The notes beneath the pieces are model-generated. The model ran no database searches. It was given only the letters and a program-made list of their open reading frames with translations, and was not told the origin of the DNA. 64,000 nucleotides of DNA from Rubrimonas sp036735545 (lineage in GTDB: Bacteria > Pseudomonadota > Alphaproteobacteria > Rhodobacterales > Rhodobacteraceae), in assembly GCA_036735545.1 (NCBI GenBank), contig DAINOD010000007.1:1-64000 (forward strand), given 5' to 3'. Below are positions 9,189 through 16,985 of this stretch, piece by piece (position 1 is the stretch's first letter; each line of letters starts with the position of its first letter). Position numbers and translations under genes: made by a program.

Positions 9189-10400
9189 TCAGGCCACGTC
9201 GGCGTCGAAAAGGTCGGGGTCGATCTCGGGGCGGGGCGCGACGGTCTCGGTAGGCGCGCGCACGAGCGCCGCGGCCTCCGCGACGACGCGGTCGAGACCG
9301 CCGAAATCGAGGGCGACGCACGGCGGCGCGGCGGGCTGGGCGAGCCATGCCGCGATGGCCGCGGGGGTCGCGGCTTCCGGCGCCAGCGTGTCGACGAGGC
9401 CGAGCGCGGCGAACCTTTCGGCGCGGATCGCCTGTTCGCGGCGCGGGCGGACGCGCGGGACCAGCAGGGTCGGCTTGCCGAGCGCCAGCGCCTCGATGGT
9501 CGTGTTGTAGCCGCCCATGGCGACGACCCGCTCGGCGCCGGCCATCAGCACCATGGCCTCGGCGCTCTCGTCGAGCACGGTCACGGCGGGGTTGTCGGCG
9601 GCGATCGCGCGGACCTGCGCTCGCGCCTCCGGCGGGGCCATCGAACCGAGGAGGACCACGCCGCGCAGCCCCTCGGGCATCGGGGCGGCCGCGAAGGCGG
9701 CGGTCAGCGCCGCGCCGTCCTGCCCGCCGCCCGCGGCGCACAGGACGTAGCGCCCTTCGACCGGCGAACGCTCCGTGGTCGTCGCGAGGCGACCGCGCGG
9801 GTCGAGATAGCCGAGATGGCGCACGCGCGGCGCGATGTCGGGGCCGAAGCCGTATTCCCGGTCGGCCCGGCAGACCTCGGGATCGCCATAGACCCAGATC
9901 GCGTCGAACCAGGCGCCGGCCGCCTCGTAGCAGCGGGTCCGCCACCACTGGCGGCGCACGGCGCCGGGCTCGTCGAGAATGTCGCGCAGCCCCAGCACGC
10001 AACGGGTGGCGCCGCGCTTGCGCAGCGCCTTCAGGACCGGCGCGAGTTCGCCCTCGGCGCCCCGCGGCGCGTTGTCCACGACGAAGACGTCAGGGCGGAA
10101 CTGGTCGAGCGCCGCGCTGATCACGGCCCCGCGCAGCGACGCCAGCGCGCCGACCCCGCCCGGCAGGTCGCGGGGCGCGTATCGCCCGTCGGCGTCCTTG
10201 CGCCAGCCCGGCAGCGTGACGAGATCGGCGCCGGGAGGCAGCGCGAAGCGGCCCGCTTCGCGCATCCCCGACAACAGCAGCACCGCAGCGCCGAGCGGAG
10301 GCCGCACGAAGGCCTGGGCGAGCAGCAGGTTGCGGCGAAAATGGCCCAGCCCCATCGTGTCGTGCGAATAGAGCGCGATCCTTGGCTGTGCGGTCTCCAT
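9189..10400 (-). CDS. Glycosyltransferase, MurG/GT28-like
   Basis: A 403-residue transferase resembling the MurG-like GT-B proteins. It has the N-terminal glycine loop MGLGHFRRNLLLA (the counterpart of GGTGGH in MurG) and the C-terminal donor segment VAMGGYNTTIEALALGKPTLLVP. It has no signal peptide or membrane helix; such enzymes act at the cytoplasmic face of the membrane. It is the first gene of the operon, with AGGAGG 10 bases before the ATG at 10400. Upstream is the repeat-bearing region shared with the divergent kinase gene. The actual donor sugar is not predictable. Confidence 0.82.
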   Translation of the reverse strand: METAQPRIALYSHDTMGLGHFRRNLLLAQAFVRPPLGAAVLLLSGMREAGRFALPPGADLVTLPGWRKDADGRYAPRDLPGGVGALASLRGAVISAALDQFRPDVFVVDNAPRGAEGELAPVLKALRKRGATRCVLGLRDILDEPGAVRRQWWRTRCYEAAGAWFDAIWVYGDPEVCRADREYGFGPDIAPRVRHLGYLDPRGRLATTTERSPVEGRYVLCAAGGGQDGAALTAAFAAAPMPEGLRGVVLLGSMAPPEARAQVRAIAADNPAVTVLDESAEAMVLMAGAERVVAMGGYNTTIEALALGKPTLLVPRVRPRREQAIRAERFAALGLVDTLAPEAATPAAIAAWLAQPAAPPCVALDFGGLDRVVAEAAALVRAPTETVAPRPEIDPDLFDADVA

Positions 10401-10492
10401 GCGGCCCGGACCTCCTGTCGCGGCGCGCGCCGGACGCGCACGCTTTGTGTGTGAACAACGTGCGAAGGTTGCGTCTCATTCCCGTGACGTCA

Positions 10493-10563
10493 GATTAGAT
10501 TTTGCTGAGAACTGTCGTCAGCCATTGAAAACAGGGGTTTGGCCCTGATTAGATTTTGATGAG
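10493..10563. promoter_or_regulatory. Two 17-bp direct repeats in the divergent promoter region
   Basis: GATTAGATTTTGCTGAG at 10493-10509 and GATTAGATTTTGATGAG at 10547-10563 match at 16 of 17 positions. They are spaced 54 bp start to start, close to five helical turns, so they would lie on the same DNA face. The region is much richer in AT than its surroundings. It separates the glycan operon (minus) from the kinase/regulator pair (plus). An OmpR-type regulator binding to direct repeats is a natural reading, but no binding is proven. Confidence 0.55.
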
Positions 10564-10605
10564 GAGGCGGATGCGCCACGTGAACCGACGTCTCGGGGAA
10601 GATCC

Positions 10606-12159
10606 ATGACCACCATCCGCACGCGGATCGCCCTCGTTCACGGCGCCTTGCTGGTCGCGGTCGTGGCGTTCTGCCTCGCCCTGCTCGCAATCCTCGACGC
10701 GGCCGAACGTCGGCGCGCCGAGCAGATGGCGTCCTACGAGCAGCTTCGCGCGATCGATCTCGTGCAGGCGCGCGCCAACCGGTTTTCCGAGCAGATAGCC
10801 GAACTCTTCATCCTCGGCCCCTCGGCCTATCGCGACCTGCACGAGGCGCGGGTGTCGCTGATCGAGGCGATCGAGGGGCTCGAGACGCTGTGGCGCCTGG
10901 AGTCGGTGCAGGATGGGGCGCGGACGGCTCCCGGCGGGACCAACCGGATGACGACCGTCGCCGTGGCCCTCGACGAGACTGCGGCCGAGATCCGCGCGAT
11001 GCTCTCCGCAGGGCGCGCAGACGACGCGGCCGTCCTTTTCGAGGAGACGGTCGAGCACGGGCTGGGTCTGCGCATGAAGCGGCTGATCGCAGAGGCCGCC
11101 GCCGCCGAGGAACAGCAGGTCGTCGCAGCAGCCGTCGCCGGCGAGGCGCTTCGGCGACGCGCCGTCCAGATGAGCGTCGGCCTCGCCATCGCCGTGGTCG
11201 CGCTGACCGCGGGCGCGGCCCTGTTCCTGAACCGCAACATCTCCCGACCGATCGTCGCGCTCTCCGACGCGGCCGACGCCCTTGGCCGCGGGCTCGCCCC
11301 GACCGCAGCCCCCGAAGGCGACGACGAACTCGGCCGTCTGGGCCGCAGGTTCAACGTCATGGCCGCCGAGATAACCCGCGGTCGCGCACGGCTGGAGGAG
11401 ACGGTCGCCGAGCGAACCCGCGAACTCTCCCGACGCAGCGAGGATCTCGAGCGCGCGAACGAGCGGCTCAGGGGGCTCGAAGCCGCGCGCGCCCGGTTCT
11501 TCGCCGAGATCAGCCACGAGTTGCGCACTCCGCTGACCGTGATCCGCACCGAGGCCGAAGTGGCGCTGCGCACCGGCGCCGACGACCCGGCCGCGCTGCG
11601 CGACGCCGTCGAAACCGCCGCGCGGAAGGCGCGCCAGATGGGCGATCTGGTCGACAATCTGATGTTTCTGGCCCGACTGGAGGGCGCGGAGTGGACGGTC
11701 GACGCAGCGCCGGTGGCGTTGAAGGGGCTGGTGGACGAGGCCGTCGAGGATGGCGCCGTGCTGGCGCGGCCCGAGGGGGTGCGCGTGCGGGCCGTCGAGC
11801 CCATCGCTCCGGTGACTGTGCGCGGCGACGCGGCGCGGCTGCACCAGGTGATGCTGATCCTGCTCGACAACGCGGTGAAGTTCTCCCCGCCGGACGGTCG
11901 GATCGACGTGGAGCTTGTCGCGTCGCACGGGCAGGCGGTGTTGGCCGTGTCCGACGCCGGACCAGGCTTCAGCCCGACCGATCGGCGCCGCGCCTTTGAG
12001 CGGGTGCGCCGCAGCGGCGACCGCCCGGGCTCGGGGCTGGGCCTGTCCATCGCCCGCTGGATCGTCGAGAAGCACGGCGGCGTCATCCGGATCGACACCA
12101 GCCTCAGCGGCGGCGCGCGGGTCGAGGTGCGGCTGCCGCTCGCTGACGAAGCGGCATGA
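10606..12159 (+). CDS. Sensor histidine kinase with periplasmic helical sensor domain
   Basis: A 517-residue membrane kinase. The first membrane helix is ~residues 8-31, then a ~160-residue helical periplasmic part, a second helix at ~191-212, and a HAMP linker with a coiled coil to ~295. The HisKA domain has FFAEISHELRTPL with the phospho-acceptor His304, and the ATPase domain has the N box (LLDNAVKF), G1 (DAGPGF) and G2 (GSGLGLSIARWI). The periplasmic part resembles four-helix sensor bundles; the ligand is unknown. It is joined by an ATGA overlap to the response regulator gene. The pair sits next to, and divergent from, the glycan operon, which is therefore a likely target. Confidence 0.92.
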   Translation: MTTIRTRIALVHGALLVAVVAFCLALLAILDAAERRRAEQMASYEQLRAIDLVQARANRFSEQIAELFILGPSAYRDLHEARVSLIEAIEGLETLWRLESVQDGARTAPGGTNRMTTVAVALDETAAEIRAMLSAGRADDAAVLFEETVEHGLGLRMKRLIAEAAAAEEQQVVAAAVAGEALRRRAVQMSVGLAIAVVALTAGAALFLNRNISRPIVALSDAADALGRGLAPTAAPEGDDELGRLGRRFNVMAAEITRGRARLEETVAERTRELSRRSEDLERANERLRGLEAARARFFAEISHELRTPLTVIRTEAEVALRTGADDPAALRDAVETAARKARQMGDLVDNLMFLARLEGAEWTVDAAPVALKGLVDEAVEDGAVLARPEGVRVRAVEPIAPVTVRGDAARLHQVMLILLDNAVKFSPPDGRIDVELVASHGQAVLAVSDAGPGFSPTDRRRAFERVRRSGDRPGSGLGLSIARWIVEKHGGVIRIDTSLSGGARVEVRLPLADEAA

Positions 12160-12845
12160 CCGCCCGCCGCATCCTGCTTGTCGAGGACGAGGCGGACATC
12201 GCGCGAGCGCTGGTTCGGGGTCTCAGCCGGGAGAGCTACCTCGTCGATCATGCTGCGACGTTGCGGCAGGCTCGCGCGCTGATGGCCGAGGCGGATCATC
12301 CGATGGTCGTCGTCGATCGCATCCTGCCCGATGGCGACGGAGTCGACCTGTGCCGGGCGCTGCGCGCGCAGGGGTCGCAGGCGATGATCCTGCTGCTCAC
12401 CGCGCGCGACGCCATCGCCGACCGGGTCGAGGGCCTGCGCGCCGGGGCCGACGACTACCTCACCAAGCCGTTCGCCTTCGAGGAGCTGCTCGCCCGCATG
12501 GACGCCGTGGCGCGGCGAGCGCCCGAGCCGCAACACGAGGCCGCGCTCGTCGTCGGCGCGCTGGAGATCGACCCGTCGATCCGCGGCGCCCGCCTGGCGG
12601 GGCGGGAGATCGCGCTCACCGCGCGCGAATTTGCGCTGCTGGGGTGCCTCGCCGCGCGCCCGGGCCGCGCCGTGGCGAAAGCCGACATCCTGCGCGAAGT
12701 GTGGGGCTATGGCTTCGACCCCGGCACCAACATCGTCGAGGTCTATGTGCGCTACCTGCGCCAGAAGCTGCAGGCCGACGGCGACGCGCCCCTGATCGAG
12801 ACCGTGCGGGGGCACGGCTATCGGCTGACGCGGACGGAAAGTTGA
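12156..12845 (+). CDS. OmpR-family response regulator
   Basis: A 229-residue two-domain transcription regulator. The receiver domain has the acidic pair VEDEAD (residues 9-14), phospho-acceptor Asp54 (VVVDRILPDGDG) and the Lys in DDYLTKPF. The C-terminal winged helix shows the family pattern LTAREFALLGCLAARPGR and VEVYVRYLRQKL, ending with VRGHGYRL. The ATG overlaps the kinase stop codon (ATGA), giving coupled translation. It should be phosphorylated by the kinase encoded just upstream and may bind the direct repeats at 10493-10563. Confidence 0.95.
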   Translation: MTARRILLVEDEADIARALVRGLSRESYLVDHAATLRQARALMAEADHPMVVVDRILPDGDGVDLCRALRAQGSQAMILLLTARDAIADRVEGLRAGADDYLTKPFAFEELLARMDAVARRAPEPQHEAALVVGALEIDPSIRGARLAGREIALTAREFALLGCLAARPGRAVAKADILREVWGYGFDPGTNIVEVYVRYLRQKLQADGDAPLIETVRGHGYRLTRTES

Positions 12846-12873
12846 CCGGTCGCGCGGCCAGGCGGGCGCCGGC

Positions 12874-14214
12874 TCACCAGCACCGCGCGCCGGGTGCGCG
12901 GACGAGCCCGAACCCCGTCGCCGCGTCGCGACCCGGCGCGCCGAGATCTTCGGTGGTGCGGGCCAGCAGCGCGCGGGCGGCTGCGGGGTCGCCGCCGGTT
13001 TCGGCGCGCGCCCTCAGCAGCGCCGCCAGGGCGAAGGGAACGGCGAAGCTCGTTCCCGTCCAGCCGGTCGCGCCGCCGCCCGGCGCGGCGGACATCACAT
13101 CCACTCCCGGCGCGGCGAGCTCCAGATAGTCGCCGCGATTGCCGCCGCGCCAGGCGCGCTTTCTGGCGTCCACGGCCGCGACCGCGATGACGTCGGGGTG
13201 CGCGGCGGGAAAGGCGGGGGCGGCCAGCGCGCCTCCATTGCCGGCGGCGGCGAGGAGATTGGCGCGCCGCGCCGTGAGCGTCAGCGCCCGGTCGACAAGA
13301 ACGTTACGCGCGCCCGCAAGGCTCAGGCCGATCGCCCGCGCCCGCTGCGCCAACGCCCAGTCGAGGCTCCGGATGAGCGTGGCCGCATCCGCGCGGGAGA
13401 GGCCGTCACGCAACCCGAAGGCTTCCGCCACCAGCAGCCGCGCGCCGGGCGCCAGGGGCGAGGCGTCCCGGTCGACCCGGCCCACCAGAAGCGCGGCGAC
13501 CGCCGTGCCGTGATCGGTCGGGGCCGGCGCCAGTCCATCCGGCAGGAACCGCCGCTGCGTGATCGCGGCGCCGGCGAGCGCCGGGTGGCCGGTGTCGACC
13601 CGCGTGTCGACGATGGCGATGGGCGCGCCGCGGGCGCAGGCGTCGGCGCGCGCTTCCGCCAGCCGGACCATCGTCGCGCTCCAGCAGGAGGGCCCGGCGC
13701 AGGCGTCGCCGCCGCTTGGGTAGAGGTGGTTGAAATCGAGCGCCGCGTCGGGCGCCGTCGCCCGCGCCGTCTCGAGCGCCTCGGCGATGCCGAGGTCCGC
13801 GGGCACCCCGAGACGGTGCAGCGTATCCCCCAGGGCGCCCAGTGGATCGGCGGAGAGAACCGGAAACCCCGCCGCAGCAAGCGCCACGAGCTCGGCCGGA
13901 CCGAGCCCGAGTCCGACGATCTCGCGCGGGGCGACGTCGCGTCCTTCAACGATGCTCGGACCGAAGATCGCCTGCAGGGTTCTCAGGAGCGAGGCCCCGC
14001 CGTCCGGCTGCGCCCGTGTGACGCCCGAGAAGCCGTTTCCGCCGTCACTACCGCCAGCGCCGCCCCGCCCACCGCCGGGTCCATCGTCGTCATCGTCGTC
14101 ATCGTCGTCGTCATCGTCATCGTCGTCTGCGATCGCCGCGGGCGCGCCCCACTCCGACCAGACGGTCAAAGGCGGGCCAACGACAAAGAGGAAGAGGACC
14201 AGGAGCCAACGCAT
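12874..14214 (-). CDS. Secreted subtilisin-like serine protease (S8) with poly-aspartate tract
   Basis: A 446-residue peptidase. Residues 1-28 are a signal peptide starting MRWLLVLFLF. Fifteen consecutive aspartates follow (30-44), then a Gly-rich linker and a ~150-residue segment before the catalytic domain. The triad is Asp203 (IVDTRVDTGHP), His235 (DHGTAVAALL) and Ser389 (TGTSFAVPFALAAL). Several cysteines (DACAGPSC, DACARG) fit disulfides in an exported enzyme. GGGAG precedes the ATG at 14214; an upstream TTG in frame has no such site. It is divergent from the ECF sigma/anti-sigma pair, which may control it. The acidic tract could bind calcium, but this is inference. Confidence 0.88.
   Translation of the reverse strand: MRWLLVLFLFVVGPPLTVWSEWGAPAAIADDDDDDDDDDDDDDDGPGGGRGGAGGSDGGNGFSGVTRAQPDGGASLLRTLQAIFGPSIVEGRDVAPREIVGLGLGPAELVALAAAGFPVLSADPLGALGDTLHRLGVPADLGIAEALETARATAPDAALDFNHLYPSGGDACAGPSCWSATMVRLAEARADACARGAPIAIVDTRVDTGHPALAGAAITQRRFLPDGLAPAPTDHGTAVAALLVGRVDRDASPLAPGARLLVAEAFGLRDGLSRADAATLIRSLDWALAQRARAIGLSLAGARNVLVDRALTLTARRANLLAAAGNGGALAAPAFPAAHPDVIAVAAVDARKRAWRGGNRGDYLELAAPGVDVMSAAPGGGATGWTGTSFAVPFALAALLRARAETGGDPAAARALLARTTEDLGAPGRDAATGFGLVRAPGARCW
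14083..14127 (-). repeat. GAT/GAC trinucleotide repeat coding for 15 aspartates
   Basis: Fifteen triplets in a row read GAT or GAC on the coding (minus) strand. The mixture of both Asp codons makes the run less pure than a simple microsatellite, but it is still open to slippage that would change the length of the acidic tract in multiples of three without breaking the reading frame of the protease. Confidence 0.85.
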
Positions 14215-14281
14215 CGCAATCTCCCGCTGCACACCATCCACCCGGAGAACGCGAGCCGCGTAGCCTTATGCCCGTGGCGTT

Positions 14282-14306
14282 GGAATAGACTTCGCCCTGG
14301 CGCGTT
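14282..14306 (+). promoter_or_regulatory. Candidate ECF-type promoter for the sigma/anti-sigma operon
   Basis: GGAAT at 14282-14286 and CGTT at 14303-14306 are separated by exactly 16 bases. This is the layout of ECF sigma promoters (GGAAC-N16/17-CGTT) in alphaproteobacteria. The start codon of the sigma gene follows 18 bases later, so the leader would be very short. Autoregulation by the encoded sigma factor is the usual pattern for this class. Confidence 0.45.
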
Positions 14307-14324
14307 CTGGAACCGGAGCGTTTG

Positions 14325-14861
14325 ATGGAAAGACCCAGCATGCCCGAGCAGCCGGCCGTCGGCCAAGCGGCGATCCGCGCGGAGATCGTGGCTCTGCTGC
14401 CGCGTCTGCGGCGCTTCGCGTGGTCGCTTTCCGGCTCGCGCGACGAGGGCGACGATCTTGTGCAGGCGGCCTGCCTCAAGGCGCTCGGCGCGCTTGACCA
14501 GTATCAGCCCGGCACGCGGCTCGACGCGTGGATGTTCCGCATCCTGCGCACCGGCTGGATCGACCGGGCGCGGTATCGAATGCGGCGCCCGAGCACCTCT
14601 GACGCCGGGACGCTGGCGGCGATTTCGGATGCGGGGCTCGGCGCGCAACTGGCGGAAGCGCGCCTGACGCTGGCGCGGGTGCGCGCCGCGATGGAAGCAC
14701 TGCCGCCCGAGCAGCGCGAGGTGCTTGCGCTGGTGGCGATCGAAGGCCTGTCCTACCGCGAGGCGGCGGATGCGCTCGGCATTCCCATCGGCACGGTGAT
14801 GAGCCGCCTCGGCCGCGCCCGCGCACGGCTGGGCGCGATGATCGAGGAGCGCGCGGCATGA
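14325..14861 (+). CDS. RNA polymerase sigma factor, ECF (sigma-70 family)
   Basis: A 178-residue ECF sigma factor. Region 2 has the pattern DEGDDLVQAACLKAL and DAWMFRILRTGWID, which contacts core polymerase and the -10 element. Region 4 has LPPEQREVLALVAIEGLSYREAADAL and GTVMSRLGRARARL, a helix-turn-helix for the -35 element. GGAG lies 8 bases before the ATG at 14325; a second ATG at 14340 is possible. The gene overlaps the downstream anti-sigma gene by ATGA. The linker between regions 2 and 4 is short, as in other ECF factors. Confidence 0.93.
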   Translation: MERPSMPEQPAVGQAAIRAEIVALLPRLRRFAWSLSGSRDEGDDLVQAACLKALGALDQYQPGTRLDAWMFRILRTGWIDRARYRMRRPSTSDAGTLAAISDAGLGAQLAEARLTLARVRAAMEALPPEQREVLALVAIEGLSYREAADALGIPIGTVMSRLGRARARLGAMIEERAA

Positions 14862-15592
14862 CTGTGAAGTGGACCGAGGCCGAGATCGCGGCTTTCATCG
14901 GCGGTCGCCTTCATGGTTCGGACGCGGACCGCGTCGCCGAGGCGCTGGAAACCGATCCCGCGGCGCAGGCCGCCGCGGAGGCCATCGGCGCGGCCGACGC
15001 CGGCGACCAGACGCTGCGGCAGGCTTTCGCGGCGCCGCTTTCCGAGGCGCCGGCTTTGGCGCTGCGCGCCACGCTGCTGGCCGGGACGGGCGGCGTGGCG
15101 ACGCCGCCGCGGCGGGCGCGCGCGGCCTGGGCGCCGGCCGCGCTGGCCGCCAGCCTTGCGCTGGCTGCGGGCTTCGGGGCGGGATGGGGGCTGCGCCCGT
15201 CCGGCGCCCCGGAGACGCCCGCCGTCATCGCCGTCGGGCAGGCGACAGGCGCGGTGGAGCTGGCCCTCTCATCCGCGCCCTCCGGCGCGGCGCGGAGCGG
15301 TTTGGCGCCGACGGCCACCTTCCGCGACAGCGCCGGAAACGCCTGCCGCGAGTTCGACGTGATCGACGCGGCCGGCGCGCCTGCCGCCGCAGGTGTCGCC
15401 TGCCGCGATGCGCAGGGCTGGCGCGTCCTGCTGATCGCCACGCATCGGGACGCCGCCCCGGCTGGACCCGGTTTCGCGCCCGCCTCTGGCGCCGACGCCG
15501 ATCCGGTGGGGGACTACCTGAACGCCATCGGCGCCGGTCCGGCCCTGCACCCCGCGGAGGAAGCCGCGCTCATCGCGCGCGGCTGGCGCTGA
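14858..15592 (+). CDS. Transmembrane anti-sigma factor
   Basis: A 244-residue protein whose N-terminal ~80 residues form a cytoplasmic, acidic helical domain (TEAEIAAFIGGRLHGSDADRV) typical of anti-sigma proteins that hold an ECF factor. One membrane helix follows at ~88-108 (PAALAASLALAAGF). The rest would be periplasmic, with two cysteines (NACREFDV, GVACRDA) spaced for a disulfide. It starts within the stop codon of the sigma gene (ATGA), so the two are co-translated. No zinc motif H-x3-C-x2-C is present, so control is not of the ZAS redox type. The divergent subtilase might be its processing protease or its regulated output. Confidence 0.82.
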   Translation: MTVKWTEAEIAAFIGGRLHGSDADRVAEALETDPAAQAAAEAIGAADAGDQTLRQAFAAPLSEAPALALRATLLAGTGGVATPPRRARAAWAPAALAASLALAAGFGAGWGLRPSGAPETPAVIAVGQATGAVELALSSAPSGAARSGLAPTATFRDSAGNACREFDVIDAAGAPAAAGVACRDAQGWRVLLIATHRDAAPAGPGFAPASGADADPVGDYLNAIGAGPALHPAEEAALIARGWR

Positions 15593-15674
15593 CAGGCGCG
15601 TCGCTCGCCGAAACGGCGGCCATCCCCGGCGGCGATCACGCTTCCTCCAGCCAGGCGAGGCAGGCCCCGAAGCA

Positions 15675-16985
15675 TCAGGCTGAGGACCTGAATTCTCCGC
15701 CGAGTCGGTCCCGCAGTTCCAGCCATGACGCCGCAATCGCGCCGCCGAGCTGTCGAAAGGGATGCAACGGGATCGGCGCGATGGGCGACACGGCCAGGGG
15801 CGCGCCCTCCCAGTGTCCGCGACGAAGCCGCTCGGCGACGATTTCGCCCAGCGCCACCGAGTAGGCGACGCCCCGGCCGTTGCAGCCGATCGCTGCGATC
15901 AGGCCGGGCGCGCTTTCGTGCAGATGCGGGAGATGATCCAACGTCGCGGCCAGCCGGCCGGCCCAGCGATGCGTGACCGCGATCCGCGAGAGACGGGGAA
16001 AAACCGTTCGCAACGCGCGCTCGAGGCGGCGATAGCTGTCGTTCCGGGTGGCCCCGATCACGCCGCCGCGGCCGCCGAACATCACGCGCCCGTCCGGCGA
16101 GCGGCGGAAGTAGAGCAGGCTGCGACGGGTGTCCGAAACAGCGGATCCGCTCGGCAAGATCGGCGCGAGCGTGTCGTGCGGGAGGGGCTCCGTCGCGATC
16201 TGCGCGCTTTCGACGGTCACCACCGACGCCGCCAGCTTGGGCACGAGGCCGGCGGTGTAGCCGTTCGTCGCGACCACGACGTGTCGCGCGCGGACGACGG
16301 CGCCGCCCGCGTCGGCGCGCCAGCCGTCGCGCTCCCGCGTCAGAGCGGTCACCGGGGTCGCGCCGTGAACGGCGGCCCCGGCCTCGGCCGCGGCCCGCGC
16401 GAGCCCGCGGGCAAGACTGAGGGGGTGGACGACGCCGCCACGCTCGTCCAGCCAGCCGCCGCAATAGGCGTCGCTGCCCAGATGCGCGGCGATGGCGTCG
16501 CGGTCCAGCCAGCGCACGGGCGCCCCGCGCGACGCCCACTGATCGTGCTTCCAGCGCTGTTCGGCGAGCTTGGCGGGATGGTGGCCGGCGTGGACCCAGC
16601 CGCTGCGGGTCGCGGCGCAACGGATTCCGTGCTCGGCGATCACCGCGAAAAGGCGGTCGGCGATCCCGGCGCCGAATGCGGCCATCGCGCCACCGCGCTC
16701 GACGCCGAAACGGGCGACGAGGTGATCGGGATAGGTCTTGAACCCCGGCAGCACCTGCCCGCCATTCCGCCCCGAGGCCCCGTATCCCGGGCGCTCGCGA
16801 TCGACGCAGATGACGCTCAGGCCATGGCGCGCGGCGTGCAGGGCGGTCGAGAGGCCGGTGTAGCCGGCGCCGACCACCAGGACGTCGGCGTCGCGGTCGC
16901 CGGGCAGGGCGGGGGCGTCGGGCGCGGGCTCCGCCGTCTCGCCCCACAGGCCGAAGTCGCGATCCTGACGCGCGGCGGGGCTCAC
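15675..16985 (-). CDS. FAD-dependent amine/amino-acid oxidoreductase (DAO family)
   Basis: A 436-residue flavoprotein of the DAO fold, close in pattern to gamma-glutamylputrescine oxidase (PuuB) and related secondary-amine oxidases. It has the N-terminal FAD motif VLVVGAGYTGLSTALHAARHG, then the family block GYGASGRNGGQVLPGF, and the C-terminal FAD segment IGCNGRGVAYSVALGE. It would oxidise a C-N bond and release an imine. The start is a GTG at 16985 that overlaps the TGA of the ABC ATPase gene (GTGA). As the last gene of the peptide-type ABC operon it probably acts on the imported compound or a product of the C45 enzyme. Confidence 0.87.
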   Translation of the reverse strand: MSPAARQDRDFGLWGETAEPAPDAPALPGDRDADVLVVGAGYTGLSTALHAARHGLSVICVDRERPGYGASGRNGGQVLPGFKTYPDHLVARFGVERGGAMAAFGAGIADRLFAVIAEHGIRCAATRSGWVHAGHHPAKLAEQRWKHDQWASRGAPVRWLDRDAIAAHLGSDAYCGGWLDERGGVVHPLSLARGLARAAAEAGAAVHGATPVTALTRERDGWRADAGGAVVRARHVVVATNGYTAGLVPKLAASVVTVESAQIATEPLPHDTLAPILPSGSAVSDTRRSLLYFRRSPDGRVMFGGRGGVIGATRNDSYRRLERALRTVFPRLSRIAVTHRWAGRLAATLDHLPHLHESAPGLIAAIGCNGRGVAYSVALGEIVAERLRRGHWEGAPLAVSPIAPIPLHPFRQLGGAIAASWLELRDRLGGEFRSSA

